Below, in pieces: positions 1 through 8,957 of a stretch of 40,221 nt of DNA. This stretch comes from an uncultured Bacteroidales bacterium (GTDB lineage Bacteria; Bacteroidota; Bacteroidia; Bacteroidales; Bacteroidaceae). The notes under the pieces are model-generated. The model was not told the DNA's origin. It made no database searches and saw only the letters and a program-made list of their open reading frames with translations. Positions within the stretch are counted from its first letter, which is position 1; each line of letters begins with the position of its first letter. The DNA lies in NCBI GenBank assembly GCA_937901185.1, contig CALCHR010000120.1, positions 1-40,221 on the forward strand, written 5' to 3'. Both the position numbers and the translations under genes were made by a program.

Positions 1-90
1 TACCAAATTTTTCTTAGTAGTTACCGAAATTTTCCTAGTAGTTACCGAAGAAATGGTCTAAAATGGCATCTGAAAATCAAATAGTTACAA
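1..90 (+). repeat. Dispersed GTTACC repeat, copy 1 (cut by window edge)
   Basis: Two complete GTTACC units start at 20 and 41, exactly 21 bp apart, and the window begins inside a third (TACC at 1-4). Each unit has the form TAGTAGTTACCGAAnTTTTCC. The array is followed by a conserved tail containing AAATGG and GAAAATCAA, ending in TTACAA near 90. The same array plus tail recurs at 17550-17656 and, inverted, at 38219-38330, 38399-38460 and 39120-39238. No coding function is visible. Confidence 0.8.
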
Positions 91-282
91 TGGAAGATTT
101 TTCTCTCCTGAAACGGCGGATTTTCTTCGGAGAGATGAATCGGAAGATAGGGGCAGCCAATTCCAGGATAAGTTTTTTTGTACCGGCTGTGCTCCGACCT
201 TTTTTAAGGCTGACGAACTCAGGTTGAGGATACTATGATATATTCTTTCGGAATTAGCACCTGTTATTCCAAGGCTTTTTTA

Positions 283-290
283 TACCTTTG
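283..290 (+). promoter_or_regulatory. Putative -7 box for valS
   Basis: TACCTTTG matches the Bacteroidetes -7 consensus TAnnTTTG. It lies 30 bp before the valS ATG. No good -33 TTG is visible at the usual spacing. Between the repeat (ends ~90) and this box I see nothing else recognisable. Confidence 0.5.
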
Positions 291-320
291 CAAAAATATA
301 ATTTAACAATAATTTTTTCT

Positions 321-2960
321 ATGGAACTAGCTAGTAAATATAACCCGGAATCGGTTGAGAAGAAATGGTATCAATATTGGACAGACCATCGTTTGTTTAG
401 CTCTAAGCCAGACGGCCGCGAGCCTTATACGGTGGTGATACCTCCCCCAAACGTGACGGGTGTGTTGCACATGGGGCACATGCTTAACAATACGATTCAA
501 GATATCCTAGTGAGACGTGCCAGAATGGAGGGCAAGAATGCTTGCTGGGTACCGGGAACAGACCATGCTTCTATCGCAACCGAAGCCAAGGTGGTGAATC
601 GCTTGGCTGAGCGCGGCATCAAGAAGGCAGACTTGACACGTGAAGAATTCTTGAAACATGCCTGGGAATGGACTGACGAGCATGGCGGAATCATCTTGAA
701 ACAGCTGAGAAGAGTGGGTGCTTCATGCGATTGGGACCGCACGGCTTTCACCATGGACGAAGACCGCTCGGAAAGTGTGATCAAAGTTTTTGTAGACCTC
801 TACAACAAGGGATTGATATACCGCGGTGTGAGAATGGTGAACTGGGACCCTAAAGCACAAACTGCTCTTTCTGACGAGGAAGTAATCTATAAGGAAGAAC
901 ATTCTAAACTGTATTATCTTCGCTACTATGTGGGGAACGATTCGGAGAAGAGATATGCAGTAGTGGCCACCACACGTCCGGAAACCATCATGGGCGATAC
1001 CGCGATGTGTATCAACCCGAACGACCCCAAGAACGAGTGGTTGAAGGGTAAGAAGGTGATTGTTCCCCTTGTGGGACGTGCCATTCCTGTGATTGAGGAC
1101 GACTATGTAGATGTTGAGTTCGGAACCGGTTGCTTGAAGGTTACTCCGGCCCATGATGTGAACGACTATATGTTGGGCGAGAAACACGGCTTGCAGAGCA
1201 TCGACATCTTCAATGACAACGGTACGCTCTCTGAAGCAGCCGGCTTGTATGTAGGCATGGACCGCTTTGATGTCCGTAAGCAGATAGAGAAAGATTTGCA
1301 GGAAGGCGGCTTGCTGGAAAAGGTGGAAGACTATACCAACAAGGTGGGTTGCTCTGAAAGAACCGGCGTGGCGATAGAGCCTAAGCTTTCTATGCAGTGG
1401 TTCCTGAAGATGAAACACTTCGCAGACCTGGCATTGCCTCCTGTGATGAATGACGAGATAAAATTCTATCCTTCAAAGTATAAGAACACTTACCGCCATT
1501 GGTTGGAGAATATTAAGGACTGGTGTATTTCCAGACAACTCTGGTGGGGACATCGTATCCCGGCTTATTATCTTCCAGAAGGAGGATTTGTAGTGGCTGA
1601 ATCGGCAGAAGAAGCCTTGAAATTGGCCCAAGAGAAAACTGGTAATACCGCCTTGAAGGTGGAGGACTTACGACAGGACGAAGATGCGTTGGACACTTGG
1701 TTCTCTTCATGGCTGTGGCCTATCTCTTTGTTTAATGGTATCAAAGAACCCGGCAACGAAGAACTGAACTATTATTATCCAACAAGCGACCTTGTGACCG
1801 GTCCGGATATCATTTTCTTCTGGGTGGCCAGAATGATTATGGCAGGCTATGAATACACAGGTAAGATGCCTTTCAAGAATGTATACTTTACCGGTATTGT
1901 GAGAGACAAAATTGGTCGTAAGATGTCAAAGTCCTTGGGCAACTCTCCCGACCCCTTAGAACTTATTGATAAGTTTGGTGCCGATGGTGTACGCATGGGT
2001 ATGATGATGGCAGCTCCGGCAGGCAACGATATACTTTTTGATGAAGCTCTTTGTGAGCAAGGCCGTAACTTCTGCAATAAGATATGGAATGCCTTCCGCC
2101 TTTTGCAAACATGGAATGTAGCAGAGGTGGAACAACCCGAAACTTCTAAGATAGCAGTGGAATGGTTTGGTGCTCAGTTGAGAAAGAGCGCAACAGAAAT
2201 TGCCGACTTGTTTAAGAAATACAGACTGAGCGAGGCCCTGATGGAGATTTATCGCTTGTTCTGGGATGAGTTCTCTTCATGGTTCCTTGAGATGGTGAAG
2301 CCCAACTATGGTGCGCCTATTGATAAGAAGACCTACGAAGCAGTCTTGGAATACTTTGATGATCTGCTCCATCTCCTACATCCTTTTATGCCATTTATCA
2401 CAGAAGAATTGTGGCAACATCTGCATGAAAAGCAGGAGGGAGAAAGTATTATGGTTTCAGAAATTAGAAACTTAGAAGTTGCTGAAGCCGACCTCGCTTT
2501 GATCAATCAGATCGAGTGGGTGAAGAGCGTCATCACCAATGTGCGAGCCATCCGTAACTCTAAAAATATAGCTCAGAAAGAAACTCTGAATCTAGAAGTC
2601 TTAAACGACAACCCCGTAAAGGAATATGATAGCGTTATCTGTAAGATGGCCAACATCAGCGAGATTAAGATTGTGAATACCAAGAATGAGACAGCATCTT
2701 CGTTTATGGTTGGTATCACAGAGTTTGCTGTTCTTCTTGGAAATCTGATAGATGTAGAAGCTGAAATAGAAAAGACAGAAACTGAGCTGAAGCGCCTTCA
2801 AGGTTTTCTTCTCTCTGTAGAAAAGAAACTGTCCAATGAGCGATTTGTTAGTAGCGCACCCGCAGCCGTAGTAGAATTGGAACGCAAAAAGAAAGCCGAT
2901 GCAGAGTCTAAAATCTCTACATTGCAAGAAACGCTGTCCGCATTACAAAAGAACAAATAA
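321..2960 (+). CDS. valS: Valine-tRNA ligase
   Basis: This cytoplasmic class I aminoacyl-tRNA synthetase charges tRNA-Val with valine and proofreads threonine in a CP1 editing domain. The HIGH-type motif HMGH is at residues 50-53 after PPPNVTG, the editing-domain signature TTRPETIMGDTA follows, and KMSKS begins at residue 534. The C-terminal ~80 residues are a charged coiled coil, as usual for ValRS. The length of 879 residues is normal for the family. I chose ATG 321 because a further upstream TTG at 288 overlaps the -7 promoter box and adds residues not expected in ValRS; the family N-terminus begins close to ELASKYNP. A secreted GH84 gene follows after 11 bp. Confidence 0.97.
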   Translation: MELASKYNPESVEKKWYQYWTDHRLFSSKPDGREPYTVVIPPPNVTGVLHMGHMLNNTIQDILVRRARMEGKNACWVPGTDHASIATEAKVVNRLAERGIKKADLTREEFLKHAWEWTDEHGGIILKQLRRVGASCDWDRTAFTMDEDRSESVIKVFVDLYNKGLIYRGVRMVNWDPKAQTALSDEEVIYKEEHSKLYYLRYYVGNDSEKRYAVVATTRPETIMGDTAMCINPNDPKNEWLKGKKVIVPLVGRAIPVIEDDYVDVEFGTGCLKVTPAHDVNDYMLGEKHGLQSIDIFNDNGTLSEAAGLYVGMDRFDVRKQIEKDLQEGGLLEKVEDYTNKVGCSERTGVAIEPKLSMQWFLKMKHFADLALPPVMNDEIKFYPSKYKNTYRHWLENIKDWCISRQLWWGHRIPAYYLPEGGFVVAESAEEALKLAQEKTGNTALKVEDLRQDEDALDTWFSSWLWPISLFNGIKEPGNEELNYYYPTSDLVTGPDIIFFWVARMIMAGYEYTGKMPFKNVYFTGIVRDKIGRKMSKSLGNSPDPLELIDKFGADGVRMGMMMAAPAGNDILFDEALCEQGRNFCNKIWNAFRLLQTWNVAEVEQPETSKIAVEWFGAQLRKSATEIADLFKKYRLSEALMEIYRLFWDEFSSWFLEMVKPNYGAPIDKKTYEAVLEYFDDLLHLLHPFMPFITEELWQHLHEKQEGESIMVSEIRNLEVAEADLALINQIEWVKSVITNVRAIRNSKNIAQKETLNLEVLNDNPVKEYDSVICKMANISEIKIVNTKNETASSFMVGITEFAVLLGNLIDVEAEIEKTETELKRLQGFLLSVEKKLSNERFVSSAPAAVVELERKKKADAESKISTLQETLSALQKNK

Positions 2961-2971
2961 ATATAATAACT

Positions 2972-5900
2972 ATGAAAATTAAAAGAATCTTGCTAGCATC
3001 TTTAGCTTCGCTGTTTTTCTTCCCCGGCCTGTTGAGGGCAGAAAAGGTTTATACCATTTATCCGGTACCTCAAGAACAGGTAGCTGTAGAAGGAGTTGCT
3101 AGTTTCACTGCAAAGGTGAATGTGGTATGCGAGTCGGGCATTGACGATGTGACTCGTAAACGTGTTCAGGGTATATTCTCTGAAAAAAAGATAGAGGTTA
3201 GCTTCAGCGAACAGAAAGATGCCTCTTGTTCTAATGTGTATTTAGGAGTTAATCAATCTGGAGATCTCGTAGATCAACTTGCTACAGATTTGGACCTAGC
3301 AAGAGACGTGTTTTCTTTGAGTAATAAATATGACAACCACCTTCTCTATTTATACAATGAGGGAAATAATGTGGCTCAGGTCATTATTCTCGGTGATGAT
3401 ACAGATGCAGTTTTCTATGGATTGGCTTCGTTGGAGCAAATGATAGATAAAGGCACAGAGAATCTTCCTTGTGTAAAAATATTTGATTATGCAGACCAGC
3501 AATCACGAGGTTTGGTAGAAGGCTACTATGGTTATCCCTATACCATAACAGTAAAGAAAGACCTGATGAAGTTTATGATGCGTCACAAGATGAACACTTA
3601 TATGTATGGTGTGAAAGGTGACCCCTATCATTCAGAGCACTGGACTGCGCCTTATCCTACTTCAATTACTGCAGAGCAAGAAAAGAATGGATGGCTCACG
3701 CAGGATATGATAAAAGACCTGACACAGACAGCGCAAGACACAAAAGTAAATTTTGTATGGGCTATTCACCCTGGAAATAGTTTTACAAACAGCTCTACTG
3801 TTATCAATGACATCATGGGTAAGTTTGATAAGATGTATCAACTGGGAGTGCGTCAGTTTGCCGTCTTCGTTGATGATGTAAGTGTGCCCGAAGATGCAGC
3901 TACTCATACTTTGAATGCCAACCGTGTAACCCAATTGCAGCAGGCTTTAGAGAACAAATACAATAAGGCTGGTGTTGCTCCGGCCGATACCGTTAAACCG
4001 CTTCACTTTGTTCCTCAGGTATATGCATCCAGTTTTGTTGGCGAAGCCGTTCGTCGTTCTTTCTTCCAAGCCTTGTCTACCACACCTAAGAATGTAACAA
4101 TATATACTACGGGTTGGGGAGTTTGGAGCGTGCCCAACAGCAGCGATCTTAATGTTGTGAAGCAAGACCTTGGTCGCGATGTGGCTTGGTGGTGGAACTA
4201 TCCTTGCAACGACAATGCCGATGGCCAGTTGTACACAATGGATATGTATTCCAATTTCTATGATATGCCGGCTGTAGGTAGTAATTCCACTTTGCCCAGC
4301 AATTTGGAACACGGAGTGGGTATCGTTAGCAACCCCATGCAGGAAGGCGAAGTCTCAAAGACCGCTCTTTTCAGCGTGGCAGATTATGCCTGGAATAATT
4401 CTGGATTTAATAATAAGGGAAGTTGGGAAGCCTCATATAATTATATAGTAAAAGGCGACAACGTAGCCGCTTATAAAAAATTGGCCGAATATCTCAGATA
4501 CAACGACCCTGCAAATCTTAATAAACTCATCACTAGCTACAAAGCAAGTTTGAAGGCCGGTCGCCCTATTTCTGCAGACTTGAAAGCTGAGATGAAGGGA
4601 GTTTATGAAGCTTGTGTGCAACTGGAAACCTTGAAAGATTCAGAAACAGAGAGCGACAGACTTCTCTATAATGACCTGGCTCCTTGGTTGTTAAAGCTTA
4701 AACAAATGGCATCTTCGGTTTGCAACTTACTTGATGTGGCCGACCTTGCAGACAATCATGTAGAAAAATGGAACAAATATGCTCCGGAAATAGAGTTGGT
4801 AGAGAAGCTGAAGACAGAAGAAGCTTATAAAGCCTATGCGCTTGAAGGTATGGGAAGTTGGACTTCTGTTTCTGTAAGAATTTCGCAACCCTCAGAACTC
4901 TATCTCTGTCCCTTTGTTTCCTATCTGAAAGAGAATGTACTTGGTGAAGACTTCTTTGGAGAGAAAACTTCCGATACTCCCAAGATGATTACCAATATCA
5001 ATACAGAAGGAAAGAATATTGGTAATGTGCAAAGTAGTAAAGGGATTGTTAATCTGTTTATTCCACAGCCCATACTTCTTGAGCCGGAACAATATATAGG
5101 TATATCCTTGCCTGAAGCTGTAAAATTGCAAGCCGTATCCATGACCGATACCCTCTATGCCAATTACGAAGTGCTTTATTCAGAAAATGGAAAGAGCTGG
5201 ACGCCCTTTGAATCTACTACTTCTATCCCTGAAGGATTTGTCAAGTACCTTTGCGTAAAGAACGCCTCTCCAGAAGCACGTCCGTTCAAGGCTTTGAAAT
5301 CTACGTTGCAAATCACACTTCCTACCATTCCGGAAATTAGTAAGACCACAGGCCCCTCAGGTAATGTATATGAGAATAACACTATCAGCAATATGGTAGA
5401 CGGAGATTACAACACCTTCTATATCCTCAATCGTAATCAGCAACACGGCGATGCTTATATGCTGACATTGAGATCTGCCACTGCCATTATGGACGTACGC
5501 ATTTGTATGGGTACCACAAACGACGACTACATGCTGAAGGGACGTGTTCAAATCTCAACCGATGGAAAAACTTGGACCAACCTCAGAGTTAAAGGCACTA
5601 CGAAGACCGACTTCAATATGAATATGTCACAGGTAGTTAAGTATTCTGATAATATGTCTTATATCGACTTTGAAGGTGACTACAAAGAAGCTAAGTATGT
5701 AAGACTTCTTGTCGAAACTGCCAACACCAATAAATGGTTGCGTTTGGCAGAGATTGAAGTTAACCACCGCGGATACTTGAATAGCCTTAAACCTATCTGC
5801 CAAGACAAAGAAGGACTTCCTCTTTATGAACTGACAGATGCTTGTGGCTATACAGCTATGGCTTCTACCTCTAAAAACTATTTCTTATATAACTTGCTGC

Positions 5901-6397
5901 AACTTAATCCTACCAAGGAAATCATTCTCTACAGAGATGTAGTAGCCAATCCTACCGCTCTGATAGTCTATGCGGACAACCAAGACGGTGCTTGGCAGAA
6001 AATTGCCGAACTGACTCAGGCATACAATACGATAGACCTTGCCGGCTATGAACAAGCCACGCAGCTCAAGTTTGAATGGGAAACAGCAACACCGCCGGCT
6101 GTATATGAAATTTTAGAAGTAGTAGATTTGTCTCAACAACCCGTAGTAAGCGGGATAGCTGGAGTTGTGAATGCAAATACAACCACAATCTCGATTGACG
6201 GTCAGCAACTCAACTTCGTTTCGGTAAAGCCCATTGTTCACATAGCTTTGTATGAACTTAATGGTCGTCTTGTAGAGCAAAAGCACTTTGACAAAGTTAG
6301 TCAGGCTATAGTCCAAACTCCGCAGCAGCCCTTGCTCATTGCAAAAGTGGTTTACTCGGATGGAACTAGTCAGGCCTATAAAATCAAGTTGCAATAG
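2972..6397 (+). CDS. Secreted GH84 beta-N-acetylhexosaminidase (O-GlcNAcase family)
   Basis: Likely removes terminal beta-linked GlcNAc (or GalNAc) from host or dietary glycans outside the cytoplasm. Residues 1-23 form a signal peptide ending LRA. A GH20b-like N-terminal domain (about 25-170) precedes the GH84 barrel, which starts at RGLVEGYYG. The catalytic aspartate pair of GH84 is D301-D302 in FAVFVDDV. A helical region follows, then an F5/8-type C (CBM32-like) domain around residues 790-940 with DGDYNTFY and KYVRLLVE. The last ~75 residues contain ALYELNGRLV and resemble a type IX secretion C-terminal domain. At 1141 residues it is longer than the ~740 of characterised Bacteroides GH84 enzymes because of these C-terminal additions. 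It sits 11 bp after valS with no promoter of its own that I can see. Confidence 0.9.
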   Translation: MKIKRILLASLASLFFFPGLLRAEKVYTIYPVPQEQVAVEGVASFTAKVNVVCESGIDDVTRKRVQGIFSEKKIEVSFSEQKDASCSNVYLGVNQSGDLVDQLATDLDLARDVFSLSNKYDNHLLYLYNEGNNVAQVIILGDDTDAVFYGLASLEQMIDKGTENLPCVKIFDYADQQSRGLVEGYYGYPYTITVKKDLMKFMMRHKMNTYMYGVKGDPYHSEHWTAPYPTSITAEQEKNGWLTQDMIKDLTQTAQDTKVNFVWAIHPGNSFTNSSTVINDIMGKFDKMYQLGVRQFAVFVDDVSVPEDAATHTLNANRVTQLQQALENKYNKAGVAPADTVKPLHFVPQVYASSFVGEAVRRSFFQALSTTPKNVTIYTTGWGVWSVPNSSDLNVVKQDLGRDVAWWWNYPCNDNADGQLYTMDMYSNFYDMPAVGSNSTLPSNLEHGVGIVSNPMQEGEVSKTALFSVADYAWNNSGFNNKGSWEASYNYIVKGDNVAAYKKLAEYLRYNDPANLNKLITSYKASLKAGRPISADLKAEMKGVYEACVQLETLKDSETESDRLLYNDLAPWLLKLKQMASSVCNLLDVADLADNHVEKWNKYAPEIELVEKLKTEEAYKAYALEGMGSWTSVSVRISQPSELYLCPFVSYLKENVLGEDFFGEKTSDTPKMITNINTEGKNIGNVQSSKGIVNLFIPQPILLEPEQYIGISLPEAVKLQAVSMTDTLYANYEVLYSENGKSWTPFESTTSIPEGFVKYLCVKNASPEARPFKALKSTLQITLPTIPEISKTTGPSGNVYENNTISNMVDGDYNTFYILNRNQQHGDAYMLTLRSATAIMDVRICMGTTNDDYMLKGRVQISTDGKTWTNLRVKGTTKTDFNMNMSQVVKYSDNMSYIDFEGDYKEAKYVRLLVETANTNKWLRLAEIEVNHRGYLNSLKPICQDKEGLPLYELTDACGYTAMASTSKNYFLYNLLQLNPTKEIILYRDVVANPTALIVYADNQDGAWQKIAELTQAYNTIDLAGYEQATQLKFEWETATPPAVYEILEVVDLSQQPVVSGIAGVVNANTTTISIDGQQLNFVSVKPIVHIALYELNGRLVEQKHFDKVSQAIVQTPQQPLLIAKVVYSDGTSQAYKIKLQ

Positions 6398-6423
6398 ATT
6401 TGAATCATTCTTTATGTAAAGAT

Positions 6424-6460
6424 AAATGCTGCGGTAGAGATATCGCAGCATTTCTTATTC
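6424..6460 (+). terminator. Intrinsic terminator after the GH84 gene
   Basis: AAATGCTGCG (6424-6433) pairs perfectly with CGCAGCATTT (6444-6453) around a 10-nt loop, and a T-rich tail follows. It lies 27 bp after the GH84 stop codon. Confidence 0.8.
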
Positions 6461-6511
6461 TATGATGTATGTAGATTGGAAAGAAAAGCAGGATTTAGCT
6501 TTCAAGGTTTG

Positions 6512-6616
6512 GTAACGCGGCTTGTTACCTCGAGTAACATAAGAAGTTACCATCGGTAACAAGGCTCGTTACTCTTGGTTACATGAGATGTTACTTCAGG
6601 TAACAAGCCATGTTAC
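6512..6616. repeat. Phased GTWAC array, five 22-bp units
   Basis: Ten GTAAC or GTTAC pentamers are spaced with no deviation. First-position pentamers start at 6512, 6534, 6556, 6578 and 6600; second-position ones, all GTTAC, start at 6524, 6546, 6568, 6590 and 6612. The unit is therefore GTWAC-N7-GTTAC-N5, repeated five times at exactly 22 bp, with spacers that are not conserved. In four of the five units the pair is an inverted repeat (GTAAC...GTTAC). The array ends about 60 bp before the -7 box of the nucleotidase gene, so an operator array is one reading; a transcribed set of small hairpins is another. Confidence 0.85.
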
Positions 6617-6676
6617 AAATTCTTTTAACCATCAAGATTTTTTTCTTATTTTGTACAGACTTTTGTATCTTTCTTG

Positions 6677-6684
6677 TACTTTTG
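6677..6684 (+). promoter_or_regulatory. Putative -7 box for the 5'-nucleotidase gene
   Basis: TACTTTTG fits TAnnTTTG. A TTTG at 6650-6653 could serve as -33, but the spacing of 23 is slightly long. The box is only 12-24 bp before the candidate start codons, which favours one of the later ATGs (6703 or 6709). Confidence 0.5.
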
Positions 6685-6696
6685 TAATTCACTTAT

Positions 6697-8334
6697 ATGA
6701 TTATGGAAATGAAAAATATTTTGATGCTTGTTTTGGCCACTTGCAGTTTGCTGCTTGCGGGCTGTAGCGATGAGACGGTGGAGCATGGTCGCCCCGCTTT
6801 GCCTACACAACCAATTGTGGTTCTATTTGAGAACGATGTTCATTGTGCCGTAGATGGCTATCCTATGCTTGTGTCACTTCGCAAAGACTGTTTATCTTGT
6901 ACTGATTATGTTTCAACGGTGTCTTGTGGTGATTTCGCTAGTGGAGGCCTTGTAGGTGCTATCTCAAAAGGGGAGCAGGTAATTAAGATGATGAATTATG
7001 TAGGCTATGATGTGGCTGTCTTGGGTAATCATGAGTTAGACTATGGAATGTCTCAGATGTTTGCGCTCACTGAAGCTTTGGATGCACCGGTAGTATGTGC
7101 TAATCTAAAGAATGTGCAAACAGGTGCTTATCCTTATCCGGCCTATCATATGGTTAGCTATGGAGAAGTAGACGTGGCCTATATAGGTTTCACTACAACA
7201 ACGAGTGGTACAGTGTTGAGCCTAAGTGATGAACAAGGTAATCCGCTCTATAGTTTTATGCGTGATGAGTTTTATGAGAATGCTCAATATTTTATAGATG
7301 ATGCCCGGAATAAGGGAGCCGATTATGTCATTGCTCTCTCTCACTTGGGCGATAGTCCTAAAAGCGGAGGCCATCCCAATTCTATTGAGCTAATCAATAA
7401 CACTACAGGACTGAATGCCGTGATTGACGGCCACGACCATCATGTCATCGAAGAACAGTTTGTGAGCAATAAGGACGGGGAATCTGTTTTGCTAACCTCA
7501 TCGGGTTCTGGTTTTCAATATGTAGGTCAACTGATTATCAATACGGATGGCACTATGGAGTCTTCGCTTATAGATGTCACAAACGGCGCAGTGACTGCCG
7601 ATGAGGCGTGTCAGCAGTTTGTAGTACAGTTGAAAGAGGAGGTAAGTAGCCAAGGTAATTTTACAATTGGTCGCAGCGAGGTGGACCTTACCATCTATGA
7701 CTCCGATGGGAAACGCATGGTTCGTCTGCAGGAAACCAATCTTGGCGATTTTTGTGCCGATGCTTTACGCTCGTTCACCGGAGCAGACATTGCGATGATA
7801 AACGGTGGAGGTATCCGCACCGATATAAAACGGGGCGATGTTCTGTTCAACGACTTGTATAACGTGATGCCTTTTGGCGACATGATAGCCACAGGAACGC
7901 TTACCGGCGAACAGTTGCTCGATGTTTTGGAGTTTGCTGTAGCAGCCCTCCCGGCAGAGTCGGGCACGTTTATGCAAGTCAGCGGTTTGCGGTTCAAGGT
8001 TGATGCAGATGTTCCCTCTCCTGCGATGAAGAATGCAGACACCGGCATGTTCTCGCATGTGGGCGAAGGCGACCGCCGTGTTTCGCAGGTGGAAATCCTT
8101 GATAAGCAGAGCAACGAATATGAGGCGTTGGAACTCTCTCGCCAATATACAGTGGCTACATTGGACTATCTGATTCTTGAACAAGGAGGTTCGGGAATAC
8201 TTAATAGTGTTGTTCCTGATGACTCCTATTATGGAGCGGATATTGAGATTCTGCGCCATTACCTTGAAACAAATTTAGGTGGAGTAGTAGGTTCGGAATA
8301 TAGTAAACCTCAAGGTCGTATAATTTATAAATAG
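6697..8334 (+). CDS. 5'-nucleotidase / UshA-family metallophosphatase, lipoprotein
   Basis: Predicted to hydrolyse nucleoside 5'-phosphates or related phosphoesters at the cell envelope. A signal peptide ends in the lipobox LLAGC with the lipidated Cys at residue 23. The calcineurin-like metallophosphatase domain shows DVH (D47, H49), CGDF, GNHE (110-113), a later SHLG, and GHDHH (245-249), which together supply the two-metal ligands. The second half is a 5'-nucleotidase C-terminal domain with GDFCADAL, INGGGIR and the PFGD substrate region. Three in-frame ATGs lie at 6697, 6703 and 6709; the first is used here, but the later ones give a more standard lipoprotein signal and a longer leader. 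The exact substrate cannot be read from sequence. The GTWAC array directly upstream may control it. Confidence 0.88.
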   Translation: MIMEMKNILMLVLATCSLLLAGCSDETVEHGRPALPTQPIVVLFENDVHCAVDGYPMLVSLRKDCLSCTDYVSTVSCGDFASGGLVGAISKGEQVIKMMNYVGYDVAVLGNHELDYGMSQMFALTEALDAPVVCANLKNVQTGAYPYPAYHMVSYGEVDVAYIGFTTTTSGTVLSLSDEQGNPLYSFMRDEFYENAQYFIDDARNKGADYVIALSHLGDSPKSGGHPNSIELINNTTGLNAVIDGHDHHVIEEQFVSNKDGESVLLTSSGSGFQYVGQLIINTDGTMESSLIDVTNGAVTADEACQQFVVQLKEEVSSQGNFTIGRSEVDLTIYDSDGKRMVRLQETNLGDFCADALRSFTGADIAMINGGGIRTDIKRGDVLFNDLYNVMPFGDMIATGTLTGEQLLDVLEFAVAALPAESGTFMQVSGLRFKVDADVPSPAMKNADTGMFSHVGEGDRRVSQVEILDKQSNEYEALELSRQYTVATLDYLILEQGGSGILNSVVPDDSYYGADIEILRHYLETNLGGVVGSEYSKPQGRIIYK

Positions 8335-8405
8335 CTACTGTCTTAAAGTTTACAGCATACGCACTTAGGTATATTTTGCACTCGTATTTTTAATATGATA
8401 TATTG

Positions 8406-8443
8406 CCAAGTTGAAGAGTGGTCCTTTCCTCCGATTAACTTGG
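8406..8443. other. Weak inverted repeat upstream of the YbaN-like gene
   Basis: CCAAGTT (8406-8412) pairs with AACTTGG (8437-8443) across a 24-nt loop. There is no T-run, so it is not a convincing terminator; it could be a regulatory hairpin or chance. Confidence 0.25.
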
Positions 8444-8495
8444 TACGCTGCAATTTTTTCTACACCTTTTATATAAGAAAGTGTACTTCTGTCGC

Positions 8496-8864
8496 ATGAA
8501 ACTATTGATGACCATCTTGGGCATTATATTCCTTGTGCTGGGCATTATGGGGATTTTACTCCCTCTTTTACCTACCACGCCCTTTTTGTTGCTCTCCGCA
8601 GCCTTGTTTTTTCGAAGTTCGCCCCGTTTGCATCGTTGGCTATACCGGCAGCCCACATTAGGACCATATATACGAAACTTCACAGAGTATAAAGCCATAC
8701 CTTTGCGTGTGAAGGTGGTATCGGTAATACTTGTGTGGCTGACTCTGGGGTATTGTACATTCTTTGTGGCCCAACAATGGTGGATTAAAGTTGCTTTGCT
8801 GTCGTTGGCTGTAGCAATATCCTGCTATATTCTTTCTTTTGCCACCTTACGCAGAGAAAATTAA
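8496..8864 (+). CDS. YbaN/DUF454-family inner-membrane protein
   Basis: A 122-residue integral membrane protein of unknown function. An N-terminal hydrophobic hairpin carries GIMGILLPLLPTTPFLLL, the family signature, followed by a short basic stretch with RSSPRLHRWL and two more hydrophobic segments near the C-terminus, giving about three to four membrane passes. I chose ATG 8496; a GTG at 8481 would add MYFCR without family support. It is transcribed in the same direction as the nucleotidase and ABC-F genes but is separated from both by 90-160 bp gaps, so no operon is claimed. Confidence 0.85.
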   Translation: MKLLMTILGIIFLVLGIMGILLPLLPTTPFLLLSAALFFRSSPRLHRWLYRQPTLGPYIRNFTEYKAIPLRVKVVSVILVWLTLGYCTFFVAQQWWIKVALLSLAVAISCYILSFATLRREN

Positions 8865-8906
8865 GTAAGCGTGGGGGTATGTAGATGGTTATTCTTTTAG
8901 TTTTTG

Positions 8907-8914
8907 TATCTTTG
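8907..8914 (+). promoter_or_regulatory. Putative -7 box for the ABC-F gene
   Basis: TATCTTTG is a strong match to TAnnTTTG and sits 43 bp before the TTG start codon. The -33 region is weak. Confidence 0.55.
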
Positions 8915-8957
8915 CGCTGATATAAAAAAGTGTAGAACATTTATTCCGTAATATATT

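Noticed and set aside
288..320. Upstream TTG start for valS
   Set aside because: It overlaps the TACCTTTG promoter box and adds residues not expected in ValRS.
723..1418. 231-residue open frame on the minus strand
   Set aside because: It lies wholly within valS and encodes nothing recognisable.
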